Assembly: GCA_003151665.1 (NCBI GenBank)
Contig: PLYD01000071.1
Span: 8,931-32,440 of the forward strand
Reading direction: 5' to 3'
DNA from: Candidatus Dormiibacterota bacterium
GTDB lineage: Bacteria; Chloroflexota; Dormibacteria; Dormibacterales; Dormibacteraceae
DNA: 23,510 nucleotides
Shown here in pieces: positions 7,692 through 16,812 of this stretch. The notes under the pieces are model-generated. The model was not told the origin of the DNA and searched no databases. It worked only from the letters and a program-made list of their open reading frames with translations. Position 1 is the stretch's first letter, and the number at the start of each line of letters is the position of its first letter. The translations under genes were made by a program, and so were the position numbers.

Positions 7692-8123
7692 GTGAAAAGA
7701 CTATTGAACGGCGGCGGAGCGGCGATTGTCGTCAAGGCTGCAACCGGATTTGCAGTGGCAGCGATGGCGATGGTTGCGGCGGCGGTGGTCACCGAGGCCG
7801 CGATTACCGGTAGTGCCGACCCCGCCAACTGGGGCCAGCAGGTGCGGCAGCAGGTGGTTGCCTGCAAGGCCGCGCTTCAGACCGGCGAGCACGGAATTGG
7901 GCAATGTGTCAGCGCTTTCGCGAGCCAGCACGGACAGGTGATGTCCGGTCGCGCCAGCGGTGCGCGCCTGAACCATGGCAACGGCAATGCCAATGGTCAT
8001 GCCAAAGCCACCGGCGCAAGCAATGGCAAAGGCAAGGGCAAAGGCAACGGTAACGGCCACGGGCAGACCAGCCACAAACCAGACCACGCAACAGTGGTCA
8101 CGTCGAATAACGCCGGAGACTAA
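7692..8123 (+). CDS. Small exported protein with low-complexity Gly/Asn/Lys/His tail (143 aa)
   Basis: The start GTG 7692 is supported by a strong GAGGAGG at 7681-7687. Residues about 10-38 form a hydrophobic, Ala/Val-rich helix that is either a signal peptide or a membrane anchor. A short mature core follows with two cysteines, C58 and C72, in CKAALQTGEHGIGQCVSAFA, possibly a disulfide pair. From about residue 85 the protein is disordered and repetitive, with GN, NG and GKGKG units plus His. I have seen similar small secreted actinobacterial proteins with a G-I-G-x-C-V-S-x-F-A stretch but no function is known to me. It diverges from mrfA; a TTGACC at 7641-7646 is a possible -35 without a clear -10. 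Its stop overlaps the cysS stop by four bases (CTAA). Confidence 0.7.
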   Translation: MKRLLNGGGAAIVVKAATGFAVAAMAMVAAAVVTEAAITGSADPANWGQQVRQQVVACKAALQTGEHGIGQCVSAFASQHGQVMSGRASGARLNHGNGNANGHAKATGASNGKGKGKGNGNGHGQTSHKPDHATVVTSNNAGD

Positions 8124-9574
8124 GGGGTAGGGGCGGGGCCGGGCCGCGAGGTCCGATCCCCTTGCTTCCGGACCTGGACTTTCCACCGTTGCCCTTCGGG
8201 GGTGTCGGTGACAATGACGCCGGCGGCGGCGAGCTCGTCGCGTAGGTGGTCCGCTCGCGCAAAATCCTTGGCGTCTCGCGCCCGTTCGCGGGCTTCCAGC
8301 AAATCCGCCGCCCCTGCCGGCAGCTCGAGGCCCGGCACAGATCGGTCGAGGTCGAGACCCAGCACGCGATCCCACCGGCGCAGCAGCGCGGCTTTGTCTG
8401 GGGGAGCGATCGCGGAGCGGGTGAGCACAGAGACGAGGGCCATCGCTGCAGGCAGGTCAAGGTCGTCTGCGATCGCGGACCGGAATCGCGCCTCGAAGGC
8501 CGCGGCTTCTTCCGAGCCACCGGCGGTTCCGCTGCTCTCGGCGGACCATTCCTGAAGGCGCTCTCTAAGGTTTCGCAGCGCTCGATCGGCGCCCGCGAGG
8601 CCGTCTTCGCTGAAGTTGAGCTTGGTGCGGTACTTGGCCTGCAGCGCGAGGTAGCGAAAGGCCAGCGGGTCGAACCCCTGGTTTTCGAGCTCTCGGATTC
8701 GAAAGAAGTTGCCGGCAGACTTGGCCATTCGAGAACCGGCCAGCATCAGCAGTCCTGCGTGAAGCCACAGGCTCACCACGCGGTGGCCGGTGACTCCCTC
8801 CGATTGCGCGATCTCCGCCTCATGGTGCGGGAAGACGTTGTCGGCTCCGCCTGTGTGGATGTCAAATCGGTCGCCGAGAAGCGACATCGACATGGCTGAG
8901 CATTCGATATGCCACCCGGGAAAGCCAGGGCCCCAGGGGCTGGGCCAGACCTGGAGTCGATGCTCCCCGGCTGCTTTCCAGAGCGTGAAGTCACCGGGGT
9001 GGCGCTTTCGCGGATCGACCTCACCACGCGCGCCGGCGAGAAGCTTGTCGGTGGTGTTGCGCGAGAGCTTGCCGTAGGCGGTGAAGCTCGCGATGTCGTA
9101 ATAGATGGTCCCGTCGACCTCGTACGCGTGTCCCTTTTCGATCAGTTTGGTGACGAGCTCGATCATCTGGGGGACGTAGTCGCTTGCGCGCGGGTAGTGA
9201 GCCGCCGGCCGGATGTTGACGCTCGCCGCATCCTGCATGAAAGCCTCGGTGTAGAACGCCGCAATTTCCTCGGGCGACTTCTTCTCGAGGCGCGCGGACA
9301 CCAACATCTTGTCCTCGCCGCGGTCGAAGGTGTCGTCGGTGAGGTGGCCGACGTCGGTGATGTTCATCACCCGCTCGGTTTCGTAGCCGAGGTATTCGAG
9401 CGTCCTGGATAAAAGGTCGGGCAGCATGAACGTCCGCAGGTTGCCGACGTGGACGTAGCGATACACCGTCGGTCCGCACGAGTACATCCGCACGATGCCC
9501 GGCGTTGCCGGGACCAGCGTTTCCTTGGTCCGCGTGAACGTGTTGTAAAGCCGGACCGGCGCAGGAGCTTGCAA
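8120..9574 (-). CDS. cysS: Cysteinyl-tRNA synthetase
   Basis: Charges tRNA-Cys with cysteine in the cytoplasm. The 484-residue product shows the class I signatures: YSCGPTVYRYVHVGNLRTF with zinc ligand C33 and the HIGH-box variant HVGN (42-45), GWHIECSAMS with C225, HTGGADNVFPHHEAEIAQSE with H250 and E254 completing the zinc site, and the KMSKS variant MAKSAGN (283-289). The C-terminus carries the usual helical anticodon-binding region (ARDAKDFARADHLRDEL). The common GGGLDL is TGGADN here, a small divergence. MshC, the mycothiol ligase paralogue, also resembles CysRS but is shorter; the full C-terminal domain favours CysRS. The start is set at TTG 9574; no ATG or GTG is available near the family's usual first residues (RLYNTFTR). 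The start lies 21 bp from the ATG of the divergent gene. Confidence 0.92.
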   Translation of the reverse strand: MQAPAPVRLYNTFTRTKETLVPATPGIVRMYSCGPTVYRYVHVGNLRTFMLPDLLSRTLEYLGYETERVMNITDVGHLTDDTFDRGEDKMLVSARLEKKSPEEIAAFYTEAFMQDAASVNIRPAAHYPRASDYVPQMIELVTKLIEKGHAYEVDGTIYYDIASFTAYGKLSRNTTDKLLAGARGEVDPRKRHPGDFTLWKAAGEHRLQVWPSPWGPGFPGWHIECSAMSMSLLGDRFDIHTGGADNVFPHHEAEIAQSEGVTGHRVVSLWLHAGLLMLAGSRMAKSAGNFFRIRELENQGFDPLAFRYLALQAKYRTKLNFSEDGLAGADRALRNLRERLQEWSAESSGTAGGSEEAAAFEARFRSAIADDLDLPAAMALVSVLTRSAIAPPDKAALLRRWDRVLGLDLDRSVPGLELPAGAADLLEARERARDAKDFARADHLRDELAAAGVIVTDTPEGQRWKVQVRKQGDRTSRPGPAPTP

Positions 9575-9595
9575 CCCGAATCTATGCTGCCAGTA

Positions 9596-10585
9596 ATGAA
9601 GGCTCGCCGACTTGGCGCCGACGCGAGGGCAGAGGACGTGGTCGGCCGGGTGCTGGTCCATGACCTTGGGCCGGACCTTCGTAAGGGGACCGTGCTGACC
9701 GTCGAGCACCTGGCGCGGGTCCGGTCGGCGGGCGATGTCCACGTGGTCGAGCTCGAGGCTGGTGACGTGCACGAAGACGTTGCCGCTCAGCGGCTGGCGG
9801 CCGCGCTGTCGAGCCCCGGCCTCGAGTCGCAGCCGCCTGTGCAGAGCCAGACGCGCCTCATCGCCACGCGTCGCGGGTTGGTGCGCGTGCGCGCGGACCT
9901 CGTCGACGCCATCAACGCGCTGGGCTACATCTCGGTGTTCACGCTGATGGACGGCCAGGCCGTGGCCGAGGGCGAAGAGGTCGCCGGGTGCAAGGTCACC
10001 CCGGTCGCCGTCCCGGGCAACCTGCTCGCCGCGGTCGAACAGATCTGCCGCGAGAAAGGCCCGGTCATCGAGCTGCTGCCCTTCATGCCGCTGCGCACCT
10101 TCGTCGTCGCCACCGAGCGCCTCAAGCCCAAGGCGCGCGATCTGTTTCGTGCCGCGGTCACAGCCAAGCTCGGCTGGTATGGGGCTGAGGTGATCGGCGT
10201 CCGCGAGGTTGCCCGTACCGGCGAAGCGGTGGCCTCCGCTTATAGCGAAGCGACGGCGTTGGGTGCCCAGCTCGTGCTGTTTGCGGGGGCCTCCGCCATC
10301 GATCCTTTGGACCCTGCGTATGCCGAGCTCACCAACGCGGGCGGGCAGCTCCTCCAGCTTGGCGCACCGATGCACCCCGGCAGCATGCTGTGGTTGGGGA
10401 GGCTCGACGATGCGGCTGTCGTTGGCGTCGCGTCATGCGCGGGCTTCGGCCGATCGAGCTCTCTCGATCTCCTGCTCCCATTCGTCTTCGCATACGGCCG
10501 CGCGGACGCCGGTGACCTGTTGCGGCTTGGCCACGGAGGCCTGATCGAATCGGCCGCCGGCCGCCGCTTCCCGCCTTACTCGTGA
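9596..10585 (+). CDS. Molybdopterin-binding-domain protein (MoeA/MogA-like fold)
   Basis: The 329-residue protein has a C-terminal region of the MoCF-biosynthesis type: ALGAQLVLFAGASAIDPLDP, then LGAPMHPGSMLWLGRLDDAA and VVGVASCAGFGRSSSLDLLLP. Here the Gly-rich loop and the P-x-P-G-like turn would hold molybdopterin or MPT-AMP. The N-terminal half contains VGRVLVHDLGPDLRKGTVLT, reminiscent of the MoeA-like entry strand. The family includes proteins handling molybdenum cofactor before insertion or nucleotide attachment; which step this one serves cannot be told, and no other moa/moe genes are in the window. ATG 9596 is favoured: TATGCT ends 7 nt before it and there is no Shine-Dalgarno. ATG 9584 is the alternative. 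It ends convergently with the DUF309 gene, overlapping it by 10 bp. Confidence 0.7.
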   Translation: MKARRLGADARAEDVVGRVLVHDLGPDLRKGTVLTVEHLARVRSAGDVHVVELEAGDVHEDVAAQRLAAALSSPGLESQPPVQSQTRLIATRRGLVRVRADLVDAINALGYISVFTLMDGQAVAEGEEVAGCKVTPVAVPGNLLAAVEQICREKGPVIELLPFMPLRTFVVATERLKPKARDLFRAAVTAKLGWYGAEVIGVREVARTGEAVASAYSEATALGAQLVLFAGASAIDPLDPAYAELTNAGGQLLQLGAPMHPGSMLWLGRLDDAAVVGVASCAGFGRSSSLDLLLPFVFAYGRADAGDLLRLGHGGLIESAAGRRFPPYS

Positions 10586-10920
10586 TCGATCCGCGGCATC
10601 GCGAGGTCTGGCCAGCGCGTGCCCTCGATCGCGCCTAGGTAGCCGTCCACCGCCTCGACCAACTGCTTCAACTGAACTCCCCTATACGACGGCAGGTAAG
10701 GCCGAAGGTAGTTCGCCCCGCTCCTCCATTTGTTGATAGCGCCTCGCCGGTTTCGCCGCGTGTAATGAAGGCAGCCGGCGGCGACCTGGATCAATCCCTT
10801 GTAGAAGCCCGAGTCTGGGCCTTTGCGGTCTGGCATCCAATCGCGCTCCCAGGCCTCGTGCGCTTCCCAGTACCGACCCCGATTGAAGAGCTCGATCCCT
10901 TCCGCGAGTCGAGTCGTCAA
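10576..10920 (-). CDS. DUF309 family protein
   Basis: A 114-residue, all-helical protein with the DUF309 signature: GIELFNRGRYWEAHEAWERD, then FYKGLIQVAAGCLHYTRRN and a GA..KW...A..LR.Y helix. The family is widespread, of unknown function, and keeps the HE..W and GLIQ.A...H residues that suggest a buried polar or metal site. The start is a TTG at 10920 directly after an in-frame TAA, with no better codon available. The gene diverges from the HD phosphohydrolase and overlaps the molybdopterin-domain gene tail to tail by 10 bp. Confidence 0.82.
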   Translation of the reverse strand: MTTRLAEGIELFNRGRYWEAHEAWERDWMPDRKGPDSGFYKGLIQVAAGCLHYTRRNRRGAINKWRSGANYLRPYLPSYRGVQLKQLVEAVDGYLGAIEGTRWPDLAMPRIDHE

Positions 10921-10947
10921 GGGTTAATGGCCCGTTGGCCAGCCCGC

Positions 10948-10953
10948 GATAAT
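10948..10953 (+). promoter_or_regulatory. -10 box GATAAT for a leaderless HD-domain gene
   Basis: GATAAT stands out in GC-rich DNA and ends 6 nt before the GTG at 10960, so the transcript would begin at or next to the start codon. No recognisable -35 at 17-18 bp was found. Confidence 0.45.
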
Positions 10954-10959
10954 CGGACA

Positions 10960-12341
<1,382 letters not shown>

Positions 12342-12345
<4 letters not shown>

Positions 12346-12617
12346 AAGTCGTCGTCCCCGTAGCCGCCGCCCGAGTCGCCCCCACCAAAACCGTCGTCGT
12401 CTCCACCCATGTCATCACCCCCGCCGAAGTCATCCCCGTCGCCCCCGAAGTCGCCACCGCCATCGTCGCCTGACGAAACTGTGGCGAAGGTCGAGACCAA
12501 GCGGCGAAGCGCCGGCTTGCCGCAGTGAGGGCAAATTGGGTCGGGCGACGAAAAGCTCGGAAGCAGCGCCGAAGACTTCTTGCCGCACTCGTCACACCTG
12601 TACTCATAGATCGGCAT
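12342..12617 (-). CDS. FmdB-family zinc-ribbon protein with Gly/Asp-rich tail
   Basis: The first 48 residues are a typical FmdB-type small zinc ribbon: MPIYEYRCDECGKK, with a CxxC pair C8/C11, a second pair C29/C32 in ICPHCGKPALRRLVS, and the family's ordinary length for that part. The remaining 43 residues consist almost only of Gly, Asp, Phe and Ser in irregular GGDDDGFGGGD units ending DDDF, strongly acidic and surely disordered. The family is called a putative regulator but is poorly understood. ATG 12617 has no Shine-Dalgarno; a GATAAT box ends 7 nt before it. Its stop codon overlaps that of the HD gene. The tail is also a simple-sequence DNA stretch, so its length may vary between strains. 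Confidence 0.85.
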
Positions 12618-12620
12618 GCC

Positions 12621-12630
12621 TACGATTATC
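12621..12630. promoter_or_regulatory. Overlapping divergent -10 boxes serving two leaderless genes
   Basis: Only 17 bp separate the starts at 12617 (minus) and 12635 (plus). The central TACGATTATC gives TACGAT (12621-12626) 8 nt before the plus GTG, and GATAAT (12630-12625) 7 nt before the minus ATG. Both genes lack a Shine-Dalgarno. The two promoters would compete for polymerase on the same few bases. Confidence 0.5.
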
Positions 12631-12634
12631 AGCG

Positions 12635-13543
12635 GTGATCGACCTTGAGAGGATTCGGGCTGCGGCCGGACGTGCGAGGCCGCACGTCATTCGAACGCCG
12701 ATGGTGCCGGTCGAGGGCGCGGTGCTCAAGCTCGAATGTCTCCAACCGACTGGCAGCTTCAAGGTGCGAGGCTTTTTCGCCGCCGCCCTGAACCTGCCCC
12801 CGGACCGGCTTCGCCGTGGCTTGATCACGGTCAGCGCGGGAAACGCCGCCCAGGCCTGCGCCTATGTCGCGAAGCAATTGGGCGTCCGCTGCCGCGTGGT
12901 GATGTATGACACGGCGCCGGCCCCCAAGGTCGAAGGCGTGAAGCGATGGGGTGCAGTCCCGATCCTCATGCCCCGCGACACGATGCTGGAATGGCTGGCG
13001 ACCGAGGGATGGAAGTCGGAACCTGAATCCTTCATCCATCCGTTCGCCGACTCCGAGGTGATGGCCGGCCACGGTGGACTGGGGCTCGAGCTTCTGGAGG
13101 ATCTGCCGGACCTTGACCGCGTCGTCGTGCCCGTGGGTGGCGGGGGCTTGATCGGCGGCATTGCCTCGGCCCTGAAAGGTGCCCGGCCGGACATCGAGGT
13201 GATAGGGGTGCAATCCGACGGCTACCCTCTGTGGACCCGCTGCCTCGAAGCCGGCGGCCGCGTCTCGATCCAGCCCGACACCATCGCTGATGGAACCACT
13301 GCGCCTTTCGACGCGCGCATGTTCGAGCTCTTGAAGGAGTGCGTCGATCGGTGGCTGACAGTTCCCGAGCCGCGACTGCGCACGGCGATTCCGGAGCTGG
13401 CGGCCGCGGCAAAGGTGGTGGCGGAAGGCGCTGGGGCGCTTGCCTACGCGGCGCTCGAGCAGCTCGAGCCGGGACCGATCACAGTGGCCGTGGTCAGTGG
13501 CGGAAACATCGACCCCAAGCTGCTCGCCTCGCTGCTCAGCTAG
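12635..13543 (+). CDS. Threonine dehydratase-like PLP-dependent lyase (fold type II)
   Basis: Fold-type II PLP enzymes of this group deaminate threonine or serine to 2-oxo acids, or racemise them. Seen: TGSFKVRG with the Schiff-base lysine K43, SAGNAAQACAYVA as the substrate loop (67-79), the phosphate-binding PVGGGGLIGG (166-175), and VVSGGNIDP near the end where Ser/Gly contact the pyridine ring. The 302-residue length suits a catalytic domain without the regulatory ACT domain. The substrate loop usually reads SAGNHAQG; here the His is Ala and the Gly is Ala, so substrate preference may differ. Start GTG 12635 follows an AT-rich -10 with no Shine-Dalgarno. It ends sharing CTAG with the convergent membrane protein gene. 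Serine racemase or another beta-lyase is possible. Confidence 0.78.
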   Translation: MIDLERIRAAAGRARPHVIRTPMVPVEGAVLKLECLQPTGSFKVRGFFAAALNLPPDRLRRGLITVSAGNAAQACAYVAKQLGVRCRVVMYDTAPAPKVEGVKRWGAVPILMPRDTMLEWLATEGWKSEPESFIHPFADSEVMAGHGGLGLELLEDLPDLDRVVVPVGGGGLIGGIASALKGARPDIEVIGVQSDGYPLWTRCLEAGGRVSIQPDTIADGTTAPFDARMFELLKECVDRWLTVPEPRLRTAIPELAAAAKVVAEGAGALAYAALEQLEPGPITVAVVSGGNIDPKLLASLLS

Positions 13544-14217
13544 GCCGCACCCCGCGCCATCCCCCATGGCCCGCGGCGGAACGCGGCCACCGCCATCCAG
13601 ATAAAGAGCGCGACCCCAGGAATCCCGAAAGCAATCGACACGGCCGTGAAGGCGATAGGCAGCTTCAACGGGCTCAGGGACGAGGTGGTGAAGGCGCTGA
13701 TCAGGCTGAACGGAAAGGAGACCGCCGTCAGCCCAAGCAGGACGAGCACCGCATAGAACACCCAGGTCCACCGCCTCAACGCTCCGATGATGGCCACCGC
13801 CCCGATCGCAACGCCGATCGCCGCACCGATCCCCAGGGCCACAGTGATGATGTTGTTGATAGTTGCCAGCACGTCGGCCGAAGGTGGCGGCACATTCGGG
13901 TTGAGCGCCGCGTTCTGTTGGATCGCCTGGTTCATGTAGTCGGAGAGTGGGCTGGCCAGCAGGAAAGGTCCGGCGACCGCCCAGATCGCGGAAGCGACGT
14001 AATACGCGACCACCGAATACTGCAGAGGCTTCGTCCACCCTGTGGGCACCCGCGGGCCAGTGTTCGGCTGTGCATAGAATCCTGGCGGCGCCGGCGCGCC
14101 CACCGGCACCCACGCGAATCCGTTCCACCGCGACCGGCCGTCGTTCGACAGGGTGCTGACCCAGCGCGCCCCGTCCCAGTAGTAGAGGCCGTCATCGGAC
14201 AGCTTCAGCTCAGGCAG
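13540..14217 (-). CDS. Four-helix membrane protein with N-terminal W-D-G repeats; probable CTG start
   Basis: I do not recognise a functional family. The C-terminal 165 residues contain four hydrophobic segments (around SVVAYYVASAIWAVAGPFLL, IITVALGIGAAIGVAIGAVA, WTWVFYAVLVLLGL, IAFGIPGVALFIWMAVAAF). The first ATG/GTG/TTG in frame is GTG 14109, but coding clearly continues upstream: LSDDGLYYWDGARWVSTLSN and DGRSRWNGFAWVPVG form two short W-x-G-x-x-W units like those in cytoplasmic headpieces of actinobacterial DUF2510-type membrane proteins. An in-frame TGA at 14221-14223 limits the start to a CTG at 14217, 14208 or 14202. These lie within or beside the end of the threonine aldolase gene, whose last codons contain GAGGTGA, a possible Shine-Dalgarno. 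So it is probably translationally coupled to the aldolase. Confidence 0.6.
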   Translation of the reverse strand: MPELKLSDDGLYYWDGARWVSTLSNDGRSRWNGFAWVPVGAPAPPGFYAQPNTGPRVPTGWTKPLQYSVVAYYVASAIWAVAGPFLLASPLSDYMNQAIQQNAALNPNVPPPSADVLATINNIITVALGIGAAIGVAIGAVAIIGALRRWTWVFYAVLVLLGLTAVSFPFSLISAFTTSSLSPLKLPIAFTAVSIAFGIPGVALFIWMAVAAFRRGPWGMARGAA

Positions 14218-15241
14218 ACATCACCTCGTGGCAGATCTCAAGCGCCGACTGAACGTCGGCTGCAGCGATGCCGTCATGGGTGACGAATCGAATTCGCCGC
14301 GGGCCCGTCGCCTCACCCAGAAGGCCGCGCTGCCGGCACGCTTCCTGGAATTGCGCGCCGCTGATCCTCGTGAGGTCGAAATAGACGAGGTTGGTCTGGA
14401 CCCGGCTGAGATCGCAGGTGATGCCCGGCAGCTCTGCCAAGCCCTCGGCAAGGGTCCGAGCGTTGGCATGGTCCTCGGCCAGGCGGTCGACCATGGTGTC
14501 CAACGCGACCAAGCCGGCTGCGGCCAGCACCCCCGTCTGACGCATGCCACCGCCGAGACGCTTGCGCCAGCGCCTTGCCTGCTCAACTGATTCCCGGGTG
14601 CCGCAAAAGAGGCTGCCCGCTGGGCAGCCCAGCCCTTTTGAGATGCAGAAGGTGACGGTGTCCGCGGGCGCAGCGATATCGGCGACATTGATGCCGAGCG
14701 CGACCGCAGCGTTGAAGATGCGCGCTCCGTCGAGGTGCACCCGAATGCCCTGGTCGTGGGCGGCGTCGGCGGCTGCCTGCAGCGCGTCGAGGGGCCAGAC
14801 GATGCCGCCGTGCCGGTTGTGCGTGTTCTCCAGAAAGAGAGCTGCAGTCAGCGCGAAGTGGAAGTCATCCCGGGGCCGAATGGCTGCTTCGATCTGCTCC
14901 GGGGACATGACGCCGGCAGGCGTCGGGACCTGCTGGATCTGCACTCCTGTCACGGCCGCAGCGCCGGCCCCCTCATATAGAAAGACGTGAGACTCGGAGT
15001 CCGCGATCACCTCCTCGCCCTGCCGCGCATTGACAGCAATCCCGATCAGGTTGCCCATCGTTCCGGTGGGCAGAAAAACCGAAGCCTCTTTGCCCAAGCG
15101 TGCTGCGGCGGCCTCCTCAAGCCGGTTCACGGTGGGGTCGTCACCCATGACGTCGTCGCCAAGCGGAGCCGTGGCCATCGCGCGCCGCATCTCAGCCGTG
15201 GGTTGGGTCACGGTGTCGGATCGAAGGTCGATGACTCCCAC
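14210..15241 (-). CDS. ltaE: Low-specificity L-threonine aldolase
   Basis: PLP enzyme (fold type I) that splits threonine or allo-threonine to glycine and acetaldehyde in the cytoplasm. The 343-residue length is normal. Family landmarks: the N-terminal [35 protein letters not shown], the [10 protein letters not shown] segment with the ring-stacking H85, [15 protein letters not shown] with D171 and R174, and [10 protein letters not shown] with the Schiff-base lysine K202. All key residues are present. The GTG start at 15241 follows TAGAGT by 6 nt and has no Shine-Dalgarno, suggesting a leaderless message. The gene is followed by the overlapping membrane protein gene and diverges from the amidohydrolase. 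A threonine-dehydratase-like enzyme lies on the other side of the membrane protein, so two threonine-splitting enzymes are close together. Confidence 0.92.
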   Translation of the reverse strand: MGVIDLRSDTVTQPTAEMRRAMATAPLGDDVMGDDPTVNRLEEAAAARLGKEASVFLPTGTMGNLIGIAVNARQGEEVIADSESHVFLYEGAGAAAVTGVQIQQVPTPAGVMSPEQIEAAIRPRDDFHFALTAALFLENTHNRHGGIVWPLDALQAAADAAHDQGIRVHLDGARIFNAAVALGINVADIAAPADTVTFCISKGLGCPAGSLFCGTRESVEQARRWRKRLGGGMRQTGVLAAAGLVALDTMVDRLAEDHANARTLAEGLAELPGITCDLSRVQTNLVYFDLTRISGAQFQEACRQRGLLGEATGPRRIRFVTHDGIAAADVQSALEICHEVMSA

Positions 15242-15247
15242 GGCGCT

Positions 15248-15253
15248 ACTCTA
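15248..15253 (-). promoter_or_regulatory. -10 box TAGAGT for threonine aldolase
   Basis: On the minus strand TAGAGT (15253-15248) ends 6 nt before the GTG at 15241, the same geometry as the other leaderless-looking starts in the window. No -35 recognised. Confidence 0.4.
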
Positions 15254-15282
15254 AGCGTCCGAAGCAGGACACTTATTCTCGA

Positions 15283-16812
15283 GTGAACGCCGACCTGATC
15301 CTGGCTAGCGGAAGCATTCGTACGCTCGGTCGCTCTGGTCTGCAAGCCTTCAGCCACCTGGCGATCGCGAGCGGCCAGGTAACCGCCGTGGGCGGGGCCG
15401 AGGTGATGCGGCTGAAAGGTCCTAAGACCCGCGTCATCGATATGCGCGGTGGCGCGGTGCTGCCCGGCTTCAATGACGCACACGCGCATGTCGTTTATTA
15501 CGGGCTGACGCGTTTCGGCGCGGACCTGGGCGGGACGCGGAGCGTCGACGAGATGGTGAAGCGACTTCGCGAGCATGGGCGCAGCCTGAAAAAAGGCGAG
15601 TGGCAGCTGGGGCTGGGCTATCGGGTCGACGAGCTGGCGGAGCTCAGGCCGCCGCATCGGACCGAGCTGGACCAGGCGACTCGTGACCGCCCTTGTTACA
15701 TCGATGAGCGCGGCGGCCACGCACGTGTGGCCAACACCGCGGCGTTGGAAGCTGCGGGCCTTATGGGGCCAGGCCAGGATCCACCGGGAGGCCGGATCGG
15801 CCGCGACCGGAATGGGCTCCCGAATGGCCTCCTCCTCGAAGCCGCGATGCGGCTGGTCGCGGACGTGCAGCCGCCACCGCCGATCGAGCGTCGCCAAGAG
15901 GGCATCCTGCTGGCTCAGCGGCTCCTCTTGTCGCGCGGAGTCACGTCGGTGGGCGCCGCCGTCAACCGTGGATTTGCCGACGACCTTCGGGCCTATCAAC
16001 GCCTCGCGGACCGTGGACAGCTGAAGATCCGCATCAACCAGTTCCTGTCGTGGGAGCTGTTGGAAGCCACCTCTGGCCTCGGGGTGCTCAAAGGTTTTGG
16101 CGGCCCAATGCTGCGCGCCGGCCCAATCAAGGTTTTCGTGGATGGCGGCGCGGAGCGGGTCGCCATGCGATCGGGAGGCGGGGTGTGGCGGACGACGCCC
16201 GACGAGCTGCGCGCTTTAGTCGAACGCGCGAGCCGGGCGGGTCTTCAGGTCGCGGCCCATGCGATTGGAGATGGCGCGATCGAGGCCATGTGCGACGCCG
16301 TGGAAGCGGCTGGCGCCACCGGTCTCAGGCACCGCGTTGAGCACTGCACGATCTGTCCGGCCGATCTTCAAGCCAGGCTGGCCAAGCTGCGGATGGTGGC
16401 AGTGATGCAGCCGACGGCGGCGCGTTTCGGCCGCGTGGCGTCGGCGCTGTTGTTTCCGGCCCGAGATCGCAAGGACCTGGCGGCCCACGGACCGCTCATG
16501 AAGGCCGGCGTCCCCGTCGCCTTCAGCTCCGACCTCCCGGTAAGCACCGACCCCAACCCGTGGCCTGGCATCCGCGCCGCGGTCGAGGACCAGGTGAACG
16601 GTATCGGCATGCTCGCGGCCTTGCGCGCATATACCGTGGGAGGGGCTTTTGCCAGCTTCGAAGAGGACCACAAGGGGACGCTGGATCCGGGGATGGTCGC
16701 CGACCTGCAGATCTACGACCGAGACCCTCTCAACGAACCCAGCGCGAGCTGGGACCTGCTCCGCCCACGAGCTGTGCTGGTGGGCGGAGTCAGGGTGTTC
16801 GGGGGGCTCTAG
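15283..16812 (+). CDS. YtcJ-like metal-dependent amidohydrolase (Amidohydro_3)
   Basis: Members of this group hydrolyse amide or formamide bonds with a binuclear metal centre in a TIM barrel. The protein (509 residues) starts with the short beta sandwich strand VNADLILASGSIRTLGRSGL. It then shows the metal motif VLPGFNDAHAHVVYYGL (HxH), the metal-bridging region IKVFVDGGAE, a later AAHAIGDGAIEAMCDAVE with a metal His, RHRVEHCTICPADL with another His, and FSSDLPVSTDPNPWPGIRAAV with the catalytic Asp. The C-terminus has the usual DLQIYDRDP closing strand. Length and motif order fit YtcJ / N-substituted formamide deformylase relatives; the substrate is unknown. GTG 15283 has no clear Shine-Dalgarno; an AT-rich ACTTATTCT lies just upstream. 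Its stop overlaps the phasin-like gene stop as CTAG. Confidence 0.87.
   Translation: MNADLILASGSIRTLGRSGLQAFSHLAIASGQVTAVGGAEVMRLKGPKTRVIDMRGGAVLPGFNDAHAHVVYYGLTRFGADLGGTRSVDEMVKRLREHGRSLKKGEWQLGLGYRVDELAELRPPHRTELDQATRDRPCYIDERGGHARVANTAALEAAGLMGPGQDPPGGRIGRDRNGLPNGLLLEAAMRLVADVQPPPPIERRQEGILLAQRLLLSRGVTSVGAAVNRGFADDLRAYQRLADRGQLKIRINQFLSWELLEATSGLGVLKGFGGPMLRAGPIKVFVDGGAERVAMRSGGGVWRTTPDELRALVERASRAGLQVAAHAIGDGAIEAMCDAVEAAGATGLRHRVEHCTICPADLQARLAKLRMVAVMQPTAARFGRVASALLFPARDRKDLAAHGPLMKAGVPVAFSSDLPVSTDPNPWPGIRAAVEDQVNGIGMLAALRAYTVGGAFASFEEDHKGTLDPGMVADLQIYDRDPLNEPSASWDLLRPRAVLVGGVRVFGGL

Noticed and set aside
8105..8112. Third copy of GAATAACG from the 1867-1918 inverted repeat
   Set aside because: It is a single copy inside the 3' end of a coding gene, with no partner arm; chance occurrence of an 8-mer is likely.
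12629..14128. Minus-strand open frame of about 500 codons across the PLP lyase and the membrane protein gene
   Set aside because: The sequence is Arg/His/Gly-rich without motifs, while the other frames encode clear protein families.
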